28,017 nt of DNA from positions 1 through 28,017 of the forward strand of contig JASIGD010000274.1 in the NCBI GenBank assembly GCA_030045295.1. Reading direction: 5' to 3'. Below the pieces are notes generated by a model, which saw nothing but the letters and a program-made list of their open reading frames with translations, ran no database searches and was not told where the DNA came from. Source of the stretch: Streptosporangiaceae bacterium (GTDB lineage Bacteria > Actinomycetota > Actinomycetes > Streptosporangiales > Streptosporangiaceae). The position numbers and the translations under genes were made by a program. Position 1 is the first letter of the stretch. Each line of letters starts with the position of its first letter. Below are positions 7,827 to 16,788 of the stretch, piece by piece.

Positions 7827-8431
7827 TGGTGCCCGCCTTTGGTAGAAGACGAAAGAGGCGCGAGGTAGCTCCAAGCCGACGCTACGGTAACCACCACGGC
7901 CACCGTCATGGCCCATTCATCCAAGTACCAAGGTCCAATCCGGTGGTGATACCTGAGCATGGCCAGGATGATCGCGACGAATTGTACGTTGAACTTCAAC
8001 TTGCCCCAGATGGACGGGTAGACCACCGTGCCACTGGTAGCGGCCGCCGATTTAAGGCCGAGGACGGCGATCTCCCGTCCGATAATGATAATCGCCGCCC
8101 ACGGCGAGGCGCGCCCGACCGCCACGAGCGCGATAAGGGCGGCGGAAACCAGCAGCTTGTCTGCGGTGGTATCCAGGAAGACGCCGAGCTCGCTGGTACA
8201 GTGCCACCGTCGCGCCAGGTAACCGTCCAGGAAATCGGTTGCCGCAGCCACGGTGAACAGCACCGCCGCGGCCGCGAAACAGTACTCGGTGGTCGGACCG
8301 AGCAGGATGAGCGCGGTGACCGGCACGGTCAGGACCACGCGCGCCAGGCTGATCCCGTTCAGGAACTGCGCCGCACGCTGGTGGTTCATGGACTTCCGCT
8401 TCGGTTGTACGGCCTCGCGTGTCACCAGCAT
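7823..8431 (-). CDS. pgsA: CDP-alcohol phosphatidyltransferase, probably phosphatidylglycerophosphate synthase
   Basis: The protein is 202 aa and carries the complete CDP-alcohol phosphatidyltransferase motif DGx2ARx8Gx3Dx3D, with D69/G70, A73/R74, G83, D87 and D91. Several hydrophobic helices follow, as expected for this integral membrane enzyme. PgsA joins glycerol-3-phosphate to CDP-diacylglycerol, the committed step to phosphatidylglycerol and cardiolipin. Other family members use inositol-phosphate or similar alcohols, so identity rests on similarity to PgsA-type N-termini (LNGISLARVVL) and on the glycerol-3-phosphate genes upstream. The ATG at 8431 directly follows the stop of a degenerate dhaM repeat, with GAGGTG as a possible ribosome site. 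M15 at 8389 is an alternative start. Its stop overlaps the SDR start by 4 bp. Confidence 0.82.
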   Translation of the reverse strand: MLVTREAVQPKRKSMNHQRAAQFLNGISLARVVLTVPVTALILLGPTTEYCFAAAAVLFTVAAATDFLDGYLARRWHCTSELGVFLDTTADKLLVSAALIALVAVGRASPWAAIIIIGREIAVLGLKSAAATSGTVVYPSIWGKLKFNVQFVAIILAMLRYHHRIGPWYLDEWAMTVAVVVTVASAWSYLAPLSSSTKGGHQ

Positions 8432-8432
8432 G

Positions 8433-8531
8433 TCATATCAGCACCTCTATGGCCGGTACGAGATCCCGGACAGCATGGGCAGGTCCCCGTCGGGTCAGCT
8501 CAGCCGCGACGGCCAGGTCAGTGGCCCTGAC
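8433..8531 (-). pseudogene. Degenerate second copy of the dhaM 3' end (tandem duplication remnant)
   Basis: This 99-bp stretch repeats the end of dhaM (8538-8649). Read on the minus strand it gives VRATDLAVAAELTRR, then AVRDLVPAIEVLI and a stop. The corresponding dhaM text is VRSTDLAVAAKLARQ, then AVRDLVQSHRGAEMT. Shared blocks on the DNA include GAGATCCCGGAC and CCGCGACGGCCAGGTC. It lacks four residues in the middle. A small indel near the end shifted dhaM past its original stop, so dhaM now reads a few codons into this copy in another frame. The remnant stop lies one base before the pgsA ATG. It is either a partial tandem duplication or the trace of a deletion between two dhaM genes. Confidence 0.75.
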
Positions 8532-11112
8532 TATACGTCATCTCGGCCCCTCTATGACTCTGCACGAGATCCCGGACGGCACCGGCGGAAGGCAGGTCAA
8601 GGGCCTGCCGGGCCAGCTTGGCCGCGACGGCCAGGTCGGTGGACCTGACGATCTCCTTTACCGAGCCGACCGCCGCGGCGCTGACCGACAGCTCGCGCAC
8701 GCCGAGGCCGAGCAGCAGCGGGACCGCGAGCGGATCGGCGGCAAGCTCGCCGCATACGCCGGTCCACCGGCCGGCCTCGGCAGCCGCGGCGGCCGCGCGC
8801 CCGATCAGCGTGAGGACAGCGGGGTGCAGAGCGTCGTTGAGGCCTGCCACCGCGGATACCTCACGGTCGGCGGCCAGCGTGTACTGGGTGAGGTCATTGG
8901 TGCCGACCGAGAAGAAGTCCACGGCGGGTGCCAGCCGGGCAGCGGTCAGCGCGGCGGCCGGGACCTCGATCATGATGCCGACTTCCATGGCGCCCTCGGC
9001 CGGCACGGCGACGCCTTCGGCGGCCAGCGCCAGGCGCGCGTCGGAGACCAGCCCGAGCGCCGCGCGCACCTCGTCCTCGGTGGCGACCATGGGGAACATC
9101 AGCTTCACCGGATGGTCGGCGGCCACTCGCAGCACGGCGCGCAGTTGAGTGAGCAGCACGTCGGTCCTGGCCAGGCCGAGCCGGATGCCGCGCTGGCCGA
9201 GCGCCGGATTCGGTTCGGCATCTCGCGGCAGGTACGGCAGCGGCTTGTCGGCCCCCACATCCATCGTCCTGATGATCATCGGGCGGCCCGCCAAGATCCC
9301 GGCCAGGTCCGCGTACACCGCCGCCTGCTCGGCTTCTGTGGGCATGCTCGACGCGGCCAGGAACAAGAACTCCGTCCGCAGCAGCCCGATGCCGTCCGCG
9401 CCTGCCTCGACCGCGTGCCGCACGTCCTCGGGTGAGCCGGCGTTGGCCGCGACCTCGATCTTCGTACCGTCGGCGGTGACGGCGGGCTCCGCCGCCCGCT
9501 GCCTGGCCCGCTGGCCCGCCTGCCGCCGCTGCTGCTGCGCCTGCTCGGCAGCGGCCAGGTCGGCCCGGCCCGGGGCCACCTGGACAGACCCCTGGTCACC
9601 GTCGAGAAGCAGCTGGGTGGCCTCGGGAACGGCCAGGACGTCTGGCCCGAGACCGAGAACCGCGGGGATGCCGAGGGCGCGGGCCAGGATCGCGGCGTGC
9701 GATGTGGGTCCGCCTAGGGCCGTGGCGATCCCCCTGACCACCGCCGGGTCGAATCCGGCGGTATCTGCCGGGGTGAGCTCGCCGGCCACGACGATCCCGG
9801 GCCCGCCCAGCACGCCGCGGCGCAGGCCCAGCAGGTGGCCCAGGACGTCGGTGCGGATGCTGTCCAGGTCGCGAACCCGCTCGCGCTGGTAGCTGTCGGT
9901 CAGCCGCTGCCATTCCGCGGACACATCGGCCACCGCGCTGTCCCACGCGTCAGCGGCGTTCCTGCCCTCGCGGATACGGCGCCGGGCCGGGTCGAGCAGC
10001 GCCTCGTCGGCCAGGAACAACAGGTGCGCGTCGAAGATGCCCGCTTCGTACTGTTCGCCGGTGCGGGCGGCCACCGAGTCCCTGGCGGCCTGTGCCTCCT
10101 GCCGGGTCGCCTGGAGGGCGGCGTCCAGCCGGGCGAGCTCGGCGGCGGGATCGGCGGCCGGCTCGCGGGGCACCTCTATCGCGGCCTGCCGCAGGTGGAC
10201 CGCCGCGCCGACGGCGATACCGGGAGAGCCAGGGATGCCGCGCAGTACGGTCCCCTCGGCGGGCCGCGCGCCAGCGGCTGGCGAGGCCTGCGGCGTCCGC
10301 GTATCGGCAGCGTCCCGAATAGGGGGTCCGCCGGGCGCCGTGGGCCCGGCGGGCGGGCCGGGGGTGCGGGGCTCGTCAAAATCCCGGTCAGCCAGATCTC
10401 GCAGGGCGGCGAGCGCCTGGGCCGCCTGCGGACCAGAGGCCTTGATCAGGACTTCGTGACCCTGCTGGACGCCGAGGGTCGCGACGCCGTTCAGGCTCCG
10501 CGCGCTGGCCGGGCCGGCCGGCGCCGTGACGTTCTCGGCCGTCACCGTCGCGTCGAACTGCCCGACGGTCTGCACGAACCTCGCCGCGGGACGGGCGTGC
10601 AAGCCGAGCCGATTGGCCACCGTGATGCGCAGCTCAAGCGGGTGACCGTCGTCAGGCCCGGCGGCCGCGGCTGGCTCCGGCGGGCCCGGCTCGCTGTCAG
10701 GCCCCGCGGCCAGATGGGCAATCTTGCCCGCCAGCCCCCCTCGCGCTTCGGCGGCGACCGCGTCCAGCGAGTCCCCGAGCCGGGCCGCGACCGCGGCGGC
10801 CACCGCTCCCTCGACCAGGGGAGCCTCGCTCAGCAGCACCCTGGACCGCTGGTCATCGGGCAGCATCTCCGCCGCCATCTCGGCGGACAGGACCGCGCTG
10901 CCGAGGTCCATGAGCACGACCACGCCGTCGTCGGTCCAGGCTTGGTCGATGGCCCGCGCGATGAGCGCGGCGTCGGTACCGAGCGGCCGGTCCGGAAGGT
11001 CCATGCCGCCGGCGGCGACGATCGTCACATCAGGTCCGGCCATCTGGATGGCCAGCTCGACGACACCGTCGGCGAGCCGGGCGCTGTGCGAGACGATAAC
11101 GATGCCGACCAT
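8518..11112 (-). CDS. dhaM: DhaM: EIIA-Dha, HPr and full-length enzyme I in one protein
   Basis: The protein is 864 aa. Domain 1 (1-130) is the mannose-type EIIA of dihydroxyacetone kinase, with active H9 in IVIVSHSARL. Domain 2 (about 158-246) is HPr, with H172 in GLHARPAARF. A Pro/Ala linker follows. Domain 3 (about 285-850) is a complete-looking PTS enzyme I, with H472 in GGPTSHAAIL, PEP-site motifs GLLRTEFLF, RTMDVGADKPL and SVGTNDLTQYTL, and the catalytic cysteine C787 in GVCGELAAD. E. coli DhaM has only a truncated EI of about 472 aa total and depends on separate EI. This protein could pass phosphate from PEP through EI, HPr and EIIA to DhaL-bound ADP by itself. It lies 43 bp after glpC, and its extreme C-terminus (TYSQGH) reads into the degenerate repeat. 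Confidence 0.93.
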   Translation of the reverse strand: MVGIVIVSHSARLADGVVELAIQMAGPDVTIVAAGGMDLPDRPLGTDAALIARAIDQAWTDDGVVVLMDLGSAVLSAEMAAEMLPDDQRSRVLLSEAPLVEGAVAAAVAARLGDSLDAVAAEARGGLAGKIAHLAAGPDSEPGPPEPAAAAGPDDGHPLELRITVANRLGLHARPAARFVQTVGQFDATVTAENVTAPAGPASARSLNGVATLGVQQGHEVLIKASGPQAAQALAALRDLADRDFDEPRTPGPPAGPTAPGGPPIRDAADTRTPQASPAAGARPAEGTVLRGIPGSPGIAVGAAVHLRQAAIEVPREPAADPAAELARLDAALQATRQEAQAARDSVAARTGEQYEAGIFDAHLLFLADEALLDPARRRIREGRNAADAWDSAVADVSAEWQRLTDSYQRERVRDLDSIRTDVLGHLLGLRRGVLGGPGIVVAGELTPADTAGFDPAVVRGIATALGGPTSHAAILARALGIPAVLGLGPDVLAVPEATQLLLDGDQGSVQVAPGRADLAAAEQAQQQRRQAGQRARQRAAEPAVTADGTKIEVAANAGSPEDVRHAVEAGADGIGLLRTEFLFLAASSMPTEAEQAAVYADLAGILAGRPMIIRTMDVGADKPLPYLPRDAEPNPALGQRGIRLGLARTDVLLTQLRAVLRVAADHPVKLMFPMVATEDEVRAALGLVSDARLALAAEGVAVPAEGAMEVGIMIEVPAAALTAARLAPAVDFFSVGTNDLTQYTLAADREVSAVAGLNDALHPAVLTLIGRAAAAAAEAGRWTGVCGELAADPLAVPLLLGLGVRELSVSAAAVGSVKEIVRSTDLAVAAKLARQALDLPSAGAVRDLVQSHRGAEMTYSQGH

Positions 11113-11155
11113 CGCACCGCCCCGCGCCTCTTGCCGTTGGCTGGCATTCCGAAGG

Positions 11156-12382
11156 TCAGCTCAGCCCGTAGGCACGGTACATGACCTCCACGGGATGCAC
11201 CGATGTCCGCCCGGTGCCGTGAGTGATCTGCCACCTGCAGGTCTCGCTGTCGCAGACAGCCAAGTCAGGCTCGGCGGCGCGGATGTCGCCGAAAAGCCCG
11301 CTGCCGACCTGCATGGCGATGTCGTATTTCTCGCGCTTGAGCCCGTAGGTGCCGGCTATGCCGCAGCAGGCCCGGTCCAGTTCGATCACCGTGAGCTCGG
11401 GAATCAGCCCGAGCAGGTCCAGCGCGGGCTTGCCGATATTGTGCCCTTGCTGCTGGCACGGCGCATGGTAGGTGACGGTGAGCGGCACGGGCTGGAAGTC
11501 GGTCTTCAGCTCTCCGGCCAGGTCCAGGTCGGCCAGGAACTCGCAGATGTCGTAGGTCTGGCTGCTCACCACGCGCAGGTCGTCGTCCTCCACCCCGAGG
11601 ATCTCCCTGGCCTCGCGCTTCAGCATGAGACCGCAGCTGGTGGAGGTGGCGACGATGGTGTAGCCCTGCCTGGCGTAGGGAGCCAGGCCGGCCACCAGCC
11701 GCCGGACGTAGCTACGCGCGCTGTCGAAGATCCCGTTGGATTGCAGCGGCAGGCCACAGCACTCCTGCCGCGGCAAGACGACCCGGCAGCCGTTGTGCGC
11801 CAGCACCGCGACGGCCTTTTCGCCGAGTCCGGGCTCGAAGTAGTTCGTACTGCAGCCGTGGAAGTACGCGACCCGACGCGTCCCGGCGGTGGCGGGCGCT
11901 GGATGCCGGCGCGCCCAGCTCCGGAAGGTACGGCCGGCGAACTTGGGCACCGGCGCATTGCGGTGAATGCCGACCGTCTTCTCCGCCACCAGCCGCGCGA
12001 GCCGGTTGGACAGCACGAAGTTGGCCAGCGGAGCGACGGGGGTGCCGAGCTTGCCCTGCAGCGGTGGCCGGGCGATCAGCTGGTCGCGGATCGGTATGCC
12101 GTGCTGTTGCTTCATGACGGCCCGCGCGCGGGAGTTGATTTCCGCGACGTGTACGCCCTGCGGGCAGGCTAGCGTGCAGATGCCGCACGACGAGCAGTAG
12201 TCGAGCGAGGCGTCGACCGACGGCCCGGCGCCGCGCAACCGCTCGGCCTGCGGGCCCTCGTATTTCGGTCCGGGGAACAGCGGGGTGACGGCCGCGACCG
12301 GGCACGCCGTCTCGCAGATCGTGCACTTGACGCAGTGGTCAAGTGAGTCGCGGATGAAGTCGAATTCCTGCTCCGCCGTCAT
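11156..12382 (-). CDS. glpC: Anaerobic-type glycerol-3-phosphate dehydrogenase subunit C (Fe-S, membrane anchor)
   Basis: The protein is 408 aa, near the E. coli GlpC size. Two 4Fe-4S ferredoxin motifs stand at C17/C20/C23/C27 (CVKCTICETACPV) and C63/C66/C69/C73 (CSSCGICTLACPQG). Two cysteine-rich CCG domains follow, with CCGLPLQ and CCGIAGTYG, the heterodisulfide-reductase-type domain that passes electrons to quinone. The ATG at 12382 overlaps the glpB stop by 4 bp (ATGA). It is expected to take electrons from the GlpAB catalytic dimer to menaquinone at the membrane. No transmembrane helix is obvious, consistent with peripheral anchoring. Confidence 0.92.
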   Translation of the reverse strand: MTAEQEFDFIRDSLDHCVKCTICETACPVAAVTPLFPGPKYEGPQAERLRGAGPSVDASLDYCSSCGICTLACPQGVHVAEINSRARAVMKQQHGIPIRDQLIARPPLQGKLGTPVAPLANFVLSNRLARLVAEKTVGIHRNAPVPKFAGRTFRSWARRHPAPATAGTRRVAYFHGCSTNYFEPGLGEKAVAVLAHNGCRVVLPRQECCGLPLQSNGIFDSARSYVRRLVAGLAPYARQGYTIVATSTSCGLMLKREAREILGVEDDDLRVVSSQTYDICEFLADLDLAGELKTDFQPVPLTVTYHAPCQQQGHNIGKPALDLLGLIPELTVIELDRACCGIAGTYGLKREKYDIAMQVGSGLFGDIRAAEPDLAVCDSETCRWQITHGTGRTSVHPVEVMYRAYGLS

Positions 12383-13662
12383 CCGGCCTCCTTCAGGATC
12401 GCATCGGCCGCCAGGTAGCCGGTGGACAGGCTGATGCCGTCACCGGATTTCTCCCGCCACGGTCTCGCGCCGCCGATCACGGCGCCGGCCGCGTAGGCGT
12501 TCGGGTACACCGGCTCGCCGTCCGGACCGACCGGGCGGAGGGTGTGGTCGACCCGAAGACCCGCGGTATCCATCGGGTGATCACTCAGGTAACCGGGCAG
12601 GAACCCGGTCTCGCCCGGGCCAGGGGCGTGTACGGGCAGCCCGAGGGAATGCTCGCTGACGGCGCCGGACAGGTCGACCTCGATGCCGCCGGCGCCCAGC
12701 CCGCCGGTGGCGAGTACCACCCACCGGCACATCCGGGGCGTCACCCTGGCCGCCGACCGGATCCGCACGCCCGCCAGCTTCCCGTTGCGCAGCTCGGGAC
12801 CGACAGCCTGGGCACCGAACACGAACCTCCCGCCTGCCCGGCGCAGCCGGTCCTGAAGGGCCCGGGCCAGTCGCATGCCCGGGACCGACGGCGGGACGGC
12901 GGTCGGTATCTCGAATACCGGGCGTCCGACGGCCTGCTGCAGTTCTGTCCAGACCGAGCGCGCCTGATCCATTCCGAGCACCGCGGGCAGCCCGATCGTC
13001 TCCTCGCCCCGGACGGCCGCGCGCAGCTCCGCGGCCACCGCGCTGCGGAACGCCCCATCCTCGAACTGCCGGGCCAGGCCGAGGGAGTTGACGTCGGCCG
13101 GGCCGTTCGCCGACGGGTGCAGCATCACCGGCCTGGCCTGCACCGCTCGGCCGTAGGCGGTCGTGGCCGCTTGCAGGTTCTCGGCCGCGATCGACGGGTG
13201 GAAGTCCTTCAGCACGCCCAGCCCGGCGATGAGCAGCGGCCCGGCACGGCGGACGTCACCGCCGGCCATGGTCTCCGGGGCCACCGCACTCGGCCGGGGA
13301 ACGCCGATAGCCGTGGGCAGCAGCATGTTCTCGCCGGGGTCGCCGACGTAGGCGTAGGTACCGACGTGCTCCTTGAGCCACTGCACGCTGTCGGCCAGGG
13401 TGTCCGGGCCGATCAGCGCGTAGGGATGCTCGGGATGGGCGGCCGCGAAACCGGGCAGGGCCTGCGCCGGGCTGTCCACCGGATCGGGCCGGTAGCCGAG
13501 TATGTCGATGGTCGCCGGGGACAGCCGCATCGAGCCGTATCCCTTGGCCACCGTCACGACGCGGAGCCCGGCCTCGGCCAGCCGGATGGCGGCGACCAGG
13601 CCGGACAGGCCGGCCCCGAGGACTATGACGTCGGGATACCTCGCGCCGGGCGGCCCGTTCAC
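12379..13662 (-). CDS. glpB: Anaerobic-type glycerol-3-phosphate dehydrogenase subunit B
   Basis: The protein is 427 aa from the GTG at 13662, which overlaps the glpA stop by 4 bp (GTGA); the longer open frame upstream is glpA shadow. An N-terminal dinucleotide-binding motif, VIVLGAGLSGLVAAIRLAEAG, is followed by the GlpB-like KGYGSMRLSPATIDILGY. Near the C-terminus NAYAAGAVIGGARPWREKSGDG fits the FAD-fold ending. E. coli GlpB is 419 aa and is an FMN/FAD-dependent partner of GlpA. The position between glpA and glpC, with 4-bp overlaps on both sides, supports a stoichiometric three-subunit complex. Confidence 0.9.
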   Translation of the reverse strand: MNGPPGARYPDVIVLGAGLSGLVAAIRLAEAGLRVVTVAKGYGSMRLSPATIDILGYRPDPVDSPAQALPGFAAAHPEHPYALIGPDTLADSVQWLKEHVGTYAYVGDPGENMLLPTAIGVPRPSAVAPETMAGGDVRRAGPLLIAGLGVLKDFHPSIAAENLQAATTAYGRAVQARPVMLHPSANGPADVNSLGLARQFEDGAFRSAVAAELRAAVRGEETIGLPAVLGMDQARSVWTELQQAVGRPVFEIPTAVPPSVPGMRLARALQDRLRRAGGRFVFGAQAVGPELRNGKLAGVRIRSAARVTPRMCRWVVLATGGLGAGGIEVDLSGAVSEHSLGLPVHAPGPGETGFLPGYLSDHPMDTAGLRVDHTLRPVGPDGEPVYPNAYAAGAVIGGARPWREKSGDGISLSTGYLAADAILKEAG

Positions 13663-15299
13663 GTCGCCTGCCCGGTCGCCGTTTCCTGCTGCCGCGGCTG
13701 GTCGGCCAGCGGGAGGTGCTGCACGTCCAGCACGCCCTGGAAGATCCAGTTGTCCAGCCAGGCCTGCCGCAGCTGGTCGCCGTGGAGCAGCGGGTAGTAG
13801 CCTTTCCACCGCTCTTCGAGGAACGCGAGCAGCGCCCGGTCGGCTTCGGCCCCCGACAGGTGCTTGGTCTGGTGCAGGATCCCGGTCGCTCGGTACATGC
13901 AGAACCCGCCCTGGCACGGTCCCATGCCGAGACGCACCGCCCGGCGGAGGTCATCCAGGCTCGGCGCTGGACGACGGGCGGCTTCGTCCTCGAGCCGGCC
14001 CCGGCGGACAAGCTCGCACTCGCAGATCAGCTGCTCGTCCAGCAGGGTCTGCTCGCGCTCGGCCAGCCGGGAGCTGAGCTGGTAGAAGCGCCGCTCCTGC
14101 GAGTCGGGCAGCGGCTCGTCCGCGGTCCGGCACGGCCGCGTGACGCCGAGCACCTTGCCGGCTGCGTCGACGGCATCCTGCGCCATCAGCCGGAAGGTGC
14201 AGAATTTGCCCCCGGTGATGGTCAGGAACCCGCCCACGCCGTCGCGGGCGCGGTGGTCAAGTACGGCGTGCGCCCGGGTGACGTCTCTGCTCTCGGCCGG
14301 CGCGTGATCCTGGAAGAGAGGCCGGACGCCGCCCCAGACCCGCATGGCCCGGGATGAGGTGAACCCGGGTACCAGGTTCTCGCCGGACTCCAGCATCTGA
14401 TTGATCTCGGTGCGGGTGATCGCCCAGTCATCGGGGTCGTCCACGGTGATGTCGGTGGTGCCGATAACGCTGACCGTCCTGATCGGGACCAGGATGTCGC
14501 CGTCGGCCGGCATGACGCACCGGTTCACCACGGTCTGCACCAGCCGGTGGTTGGTGGCGATCATTATTCCCTTGCCCGGGCTGATCTGGACCTTGCAGTC
14601 AGCCATGGCCGCGATGCGGCCGGCCCAGGCTCCGGAGGCGTTCACGGTGACCTGCGCCCGGATCTGCACTTCCGCGCCGTCCTGACCGCGCGCGATCACG
14701 CCGGTGACCTGGTCGCCGTCCTTGGTCACGGCGATGACCTCGTGGTAGGGCAGGATCTTGGCGCCGTACTCCATCGCCGACCTGGCGCAGGTCCACACCG
14801 TCTTCCAGGCGTCAGCCGTCGCGTCCGGCACGACCAGGGCCCGGCTGATCCGCGGGTTCAGCCGCGGCTCGCGCCGCAGCGCCTCCGCCACCGGGATCTC
14901 CTCGACCGGGATGCCGGTGGCCTGGCATCCGGCGACGAAGCGGTCGGCGTAGTCGGGATCATCGATCGGCGTGGTGACGAACAGGCCGCCGGTGTCCTCG
15001 ATGCAGTCGGCGGCGATGCGGCGCAGCACGACGTTCTCCGCGATGCATTCCCGCGCCGCCTGCGGGTCCTTCACGCAGTACCTGCCGCCGGAGTGCAGCA
15101 GGCCGTGGAACCGGCCCGTCGTGCCGGTGGCCAGGTCGCCGCGTTCGACCAAGACGGTGGAAAAGCCGCGCATGGCGGCGTCCCTGGCCACGCCGACCCC
15201 GGTGGAGCCGCCGCCGACGACGAGGACCTCGCACTCGACGGCGGCTCCCGTGGCCGCTACTCCACCCAGTCGAACGTTCTGGTTACGGCCTTCTTCCAC
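13659..15299 (-). CDS. glpA: Anaerobic-type glycerol-3-phosphate dehydrogenase subunit A (FAD)
   Basis: The protein is 546 aa with the chosen start. The FAD-binding motif [19 protein letters not shown] is at about 24-42, followed by [14 protein letters not shown], the DAO-type fold, and [18 protein letters not shown] at about 361-378. A C-terminal BFD-like 2Fe-2S domain has C426/C428 and C462/C467 (CxC, then CQGGFC), which marks GlpA rather than the aerobic GlpD. It oxidises sn-glycerol-3-phosphate to DHAP. Start: no ATG/GTG lies just before the fold. The GTG at 15299 has GGGAG eight bases upstream and overlaps glpK by 43 bp. A longer frame from 15347 also exists, without a visible ribosome site. 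The last 25 or so residues are a Gln/Pro/Thr tail. Confidence 0.92.
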   Translation of the reverse strand: MEEGRNQNVRLGGVAATGAAVECEVLVVGGGSTGVGVARDAAMRGFSTVLVERGDLATGTTGRFHGLLHSGGRYCVKDPQAARECIAENVVLRRIAADCIEDTGGLFVTTPIDDPDYADRFVAGCQATGIPVEEIPVAEALRREPRLNPRISRALVVPDATADAWKTVWTCARSAMEYGAKILPYHEVIAVTKDGDQVTGVIARGQDGAEVQIRAQVTVNASGAWAGRIAAMADCKVQISPGKGIMIATNHRLVQTVVNRCVMPADGDILVPIRTVSVIGTTDITVDDPDDWAITRTEINQMLESGENLVPGFTSSRAMRVWGGVRPLFQDHAPAESRDVTRAHAVLDHRARDGVGGFLTITGGKFCTFRLMAQDAVDAAGKVLGVTRPCRTADEPLPDSQERRFYQLSSRLAEREQTLLDEQLICECELVRRGRLEDEAARRPAPSLDDLRRAVRLGMGPCQGGFCMYRATGILHQTKHLSGAEADRALLAFLEERWKGYYPLLHGDQLRQAWLDNWIFQGVLDVQHLPLADQPRQQETATGQAT

Positions 15300-16753
15300 A
15301 GGGCATACTCCCGGTCCACCTGAGCGGGATCCGTCTGCGGGTCCCACTCCTTGTCCTTACCCCAGTTCGCCCGCAGATCCTCGACTTCACGCCAGAAACC
15401 TACCGCCAGGCCGGCCGCGTAGGCGGCGCCGAGCGCCGTGGTCTCCGCGACCGTGGGCCTGATCACCGGCACGCCGAGGACGTCCGCCTGGAACTGCATC
15501 AGCAGATCGTTCACCACCATGCCGCCGTCGACCTTCAGGGAGGTCAGGGTCACGCCGGAGTCGGCGTTCATGGCGTCCACGACCTCCTTGGTCTGCCAGG
15601 CCGTGGCCTCCAGGGTGGCCCGCGCGATGTGGCCGGAGTTGACGTACCGGGTCAGCCCCGCGATCACCCCGCGCGCGTCGCTGCGCCAGTACGGCGCGAA
15701 CAGCCCGGAGAACGCGGGCACGAAGAAGACACCGCCGTTATCCTCGACGGTCCTGGCCAGCGTCTCCACCTCCGGGGAGGAGGAGATCAGGTGCAGGTTG
15801 TCCCGCAGCCACTGGACCAGGGCTCCGGTGATGGCGATCGATCCCTCGAGCATGTAGACCGCCGGCTGGTCGCCGATCTTGTAGCCGACCCCGGTGATCA
15901 GGCCGCTCTTCGACGGTACCGGTGAGGTGCCGGTGTTGAGCAGCAGGAAGTTGCCCGTGCCGTACGTGTTCTTGGCCTCGCCGACCGAGAAGCACGTCTG
16001 GCCGAACAGCGCGGCCTGCTGGTCGCCCAGGTCCCCGGCGATCGGGATGCCGGCCAGCACGCCGGTGCCATCCCCGTAGACCTGGCTGGAGGGCCGGATC
16101 TCCGGCAGCATGCTCTTCGGGATGCCCAGGATCGACAGGATGTTGTCATCCCACTGCAGGGTGGCCAGGTCCATCAGCAAGGTCCGGCTGGCGTTGGTCA
16201 CGTCGGTGACGTGGACGCCACCGTTGGTCCCGCCGGTCAGGTTCCAGATGCACCAGGTGTCAATGTTGCCGAAGACCAGGTCGCCGGCCTCGGCCCGCGC
16301 CCGGGCGCCCTCGACGTTGTCGAGGATCCACTTGACCTTCGGGCCGGAGAAATAGGTGGCCAGCGGCAGGCCGGTCGTGGGGCGGAACCGGTCCTGGCCG
16401 CCGTTGGCCGACAGGTCGTTGACGATGCGGTCGGTCCTGGTGTCCTGCCAGACGATCGCGTTGTACACCGGCTCGCCGGTGTTCCGGTCCCAGACCACGG
16501 TGGTCTCGCGCTGGTTCGTGACCCCGGCGGCGGTGAGATCAGAAGCCGACAGGCCGGCCTTGCTGAGGGCTCCCTGAATGACCTCCTGGGACCGCTGCCA
16601 GATCTCATTGGCGTTGTGCTCCACCCAGCCCGGCTGCGGGAAGATCTGCTCGTGTTCCTTCTGGTCTATCGACACGACCTGGCCCCGGTGGTCGAAGATC
16701 ATGAAGCGGGTCGAGGTCGTGCCCTGGTCTAGTGCTCCTGCGTAGTCGGCCAT
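15257..16753 (-). CDS. glpK: Glycerol kinase (paralogue 1)
   Basis: The protein is 498 aa, the usual GlpK length. FGGY-kinase features are the N-terminal phosphate motif [18 protein letters not shown], the glycerol-binding [15 protein letters not shown] (Arg-Glu), [38 protein letters not shown] and the C-terminal signature around [22 protein letters not shown]. It phosphorylates glycerol with ATP to sn-glycerol-3-phosphate in the cytoplasm. The start ATG at 16753 has AAAGGAGAG upstream. It lies 35 bp after dhaL and just before glpA, so its product goes to GlpABC or to PgsA. A second, diverged glycerol kinase is at 22703-24214. Confidence 0.95.
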   Translation of the reverse strand: MADYAGALDQGTTSTRFMIFDHRGQVVSIDQKEHEQIFPQPGWVEHNANEIWQRSQEVIQGALSKAGLSASDLTAAGVTNQRETTVVWDRNTGEPVYNAIVWQDTRTDRIVNDLSANGGQDRFRPTTGLPLATYFSGPKVKWILDNVEGARARAEAGDLVFGNIDTWCIWNLTGGTNGGVHVTDVTNASRTLLMDLATLQWDDNILSILGIPKSMLPEIRPSSQVYGDGTGVLAGIPIAGDLGDQQAALFGQTCFSVGEAKNTYGTGNFLLLNTGTSPVPSKSGLITGVGYKIGDQPAVYMLEGSIAITGALVQWLRDNLHLISSSPEVETLARTVEDNGGVFFVPAFSGLFAPYWRSDARGVIAGLTRYVNSGHIARATLEATAWQTKEVVDAMNADSGVTLTSLKVDGGMVVNDLLMQFQADVLGVPVIRPTVAETTALGAAYAAGLAVGFWREVEDLRANWGKDKEWDPQTDPAQVDREYALWKKAVTRTFDWVE

Positions 16754-16788
16754 CTACTCTCTCTCCTTTGTCACATCTGTTAGTGCTG

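Noticed and set aside
7624..7845. Small plus-strand frame opposite the SDR N-terminus
   Set aside because: Shadow of the SDR gene; no ribosome site and no similarity seen.
9835..11184. Long plus-strand open frame of 449 codons opposite dhaM
   Set aside because: Antisense shadow of a GC-rich gene; the minus-strand frame has clear EIIA, HPr and EI motifs and this frame is Arg/Gly/Gln-rich without any domain.
13663..13917. Extension of glpB upstream of 13662
   Set aside because: Shadow of the glpA 3' end; the GTGA overlap at 13662 gives the proper start just before the FAD motif.
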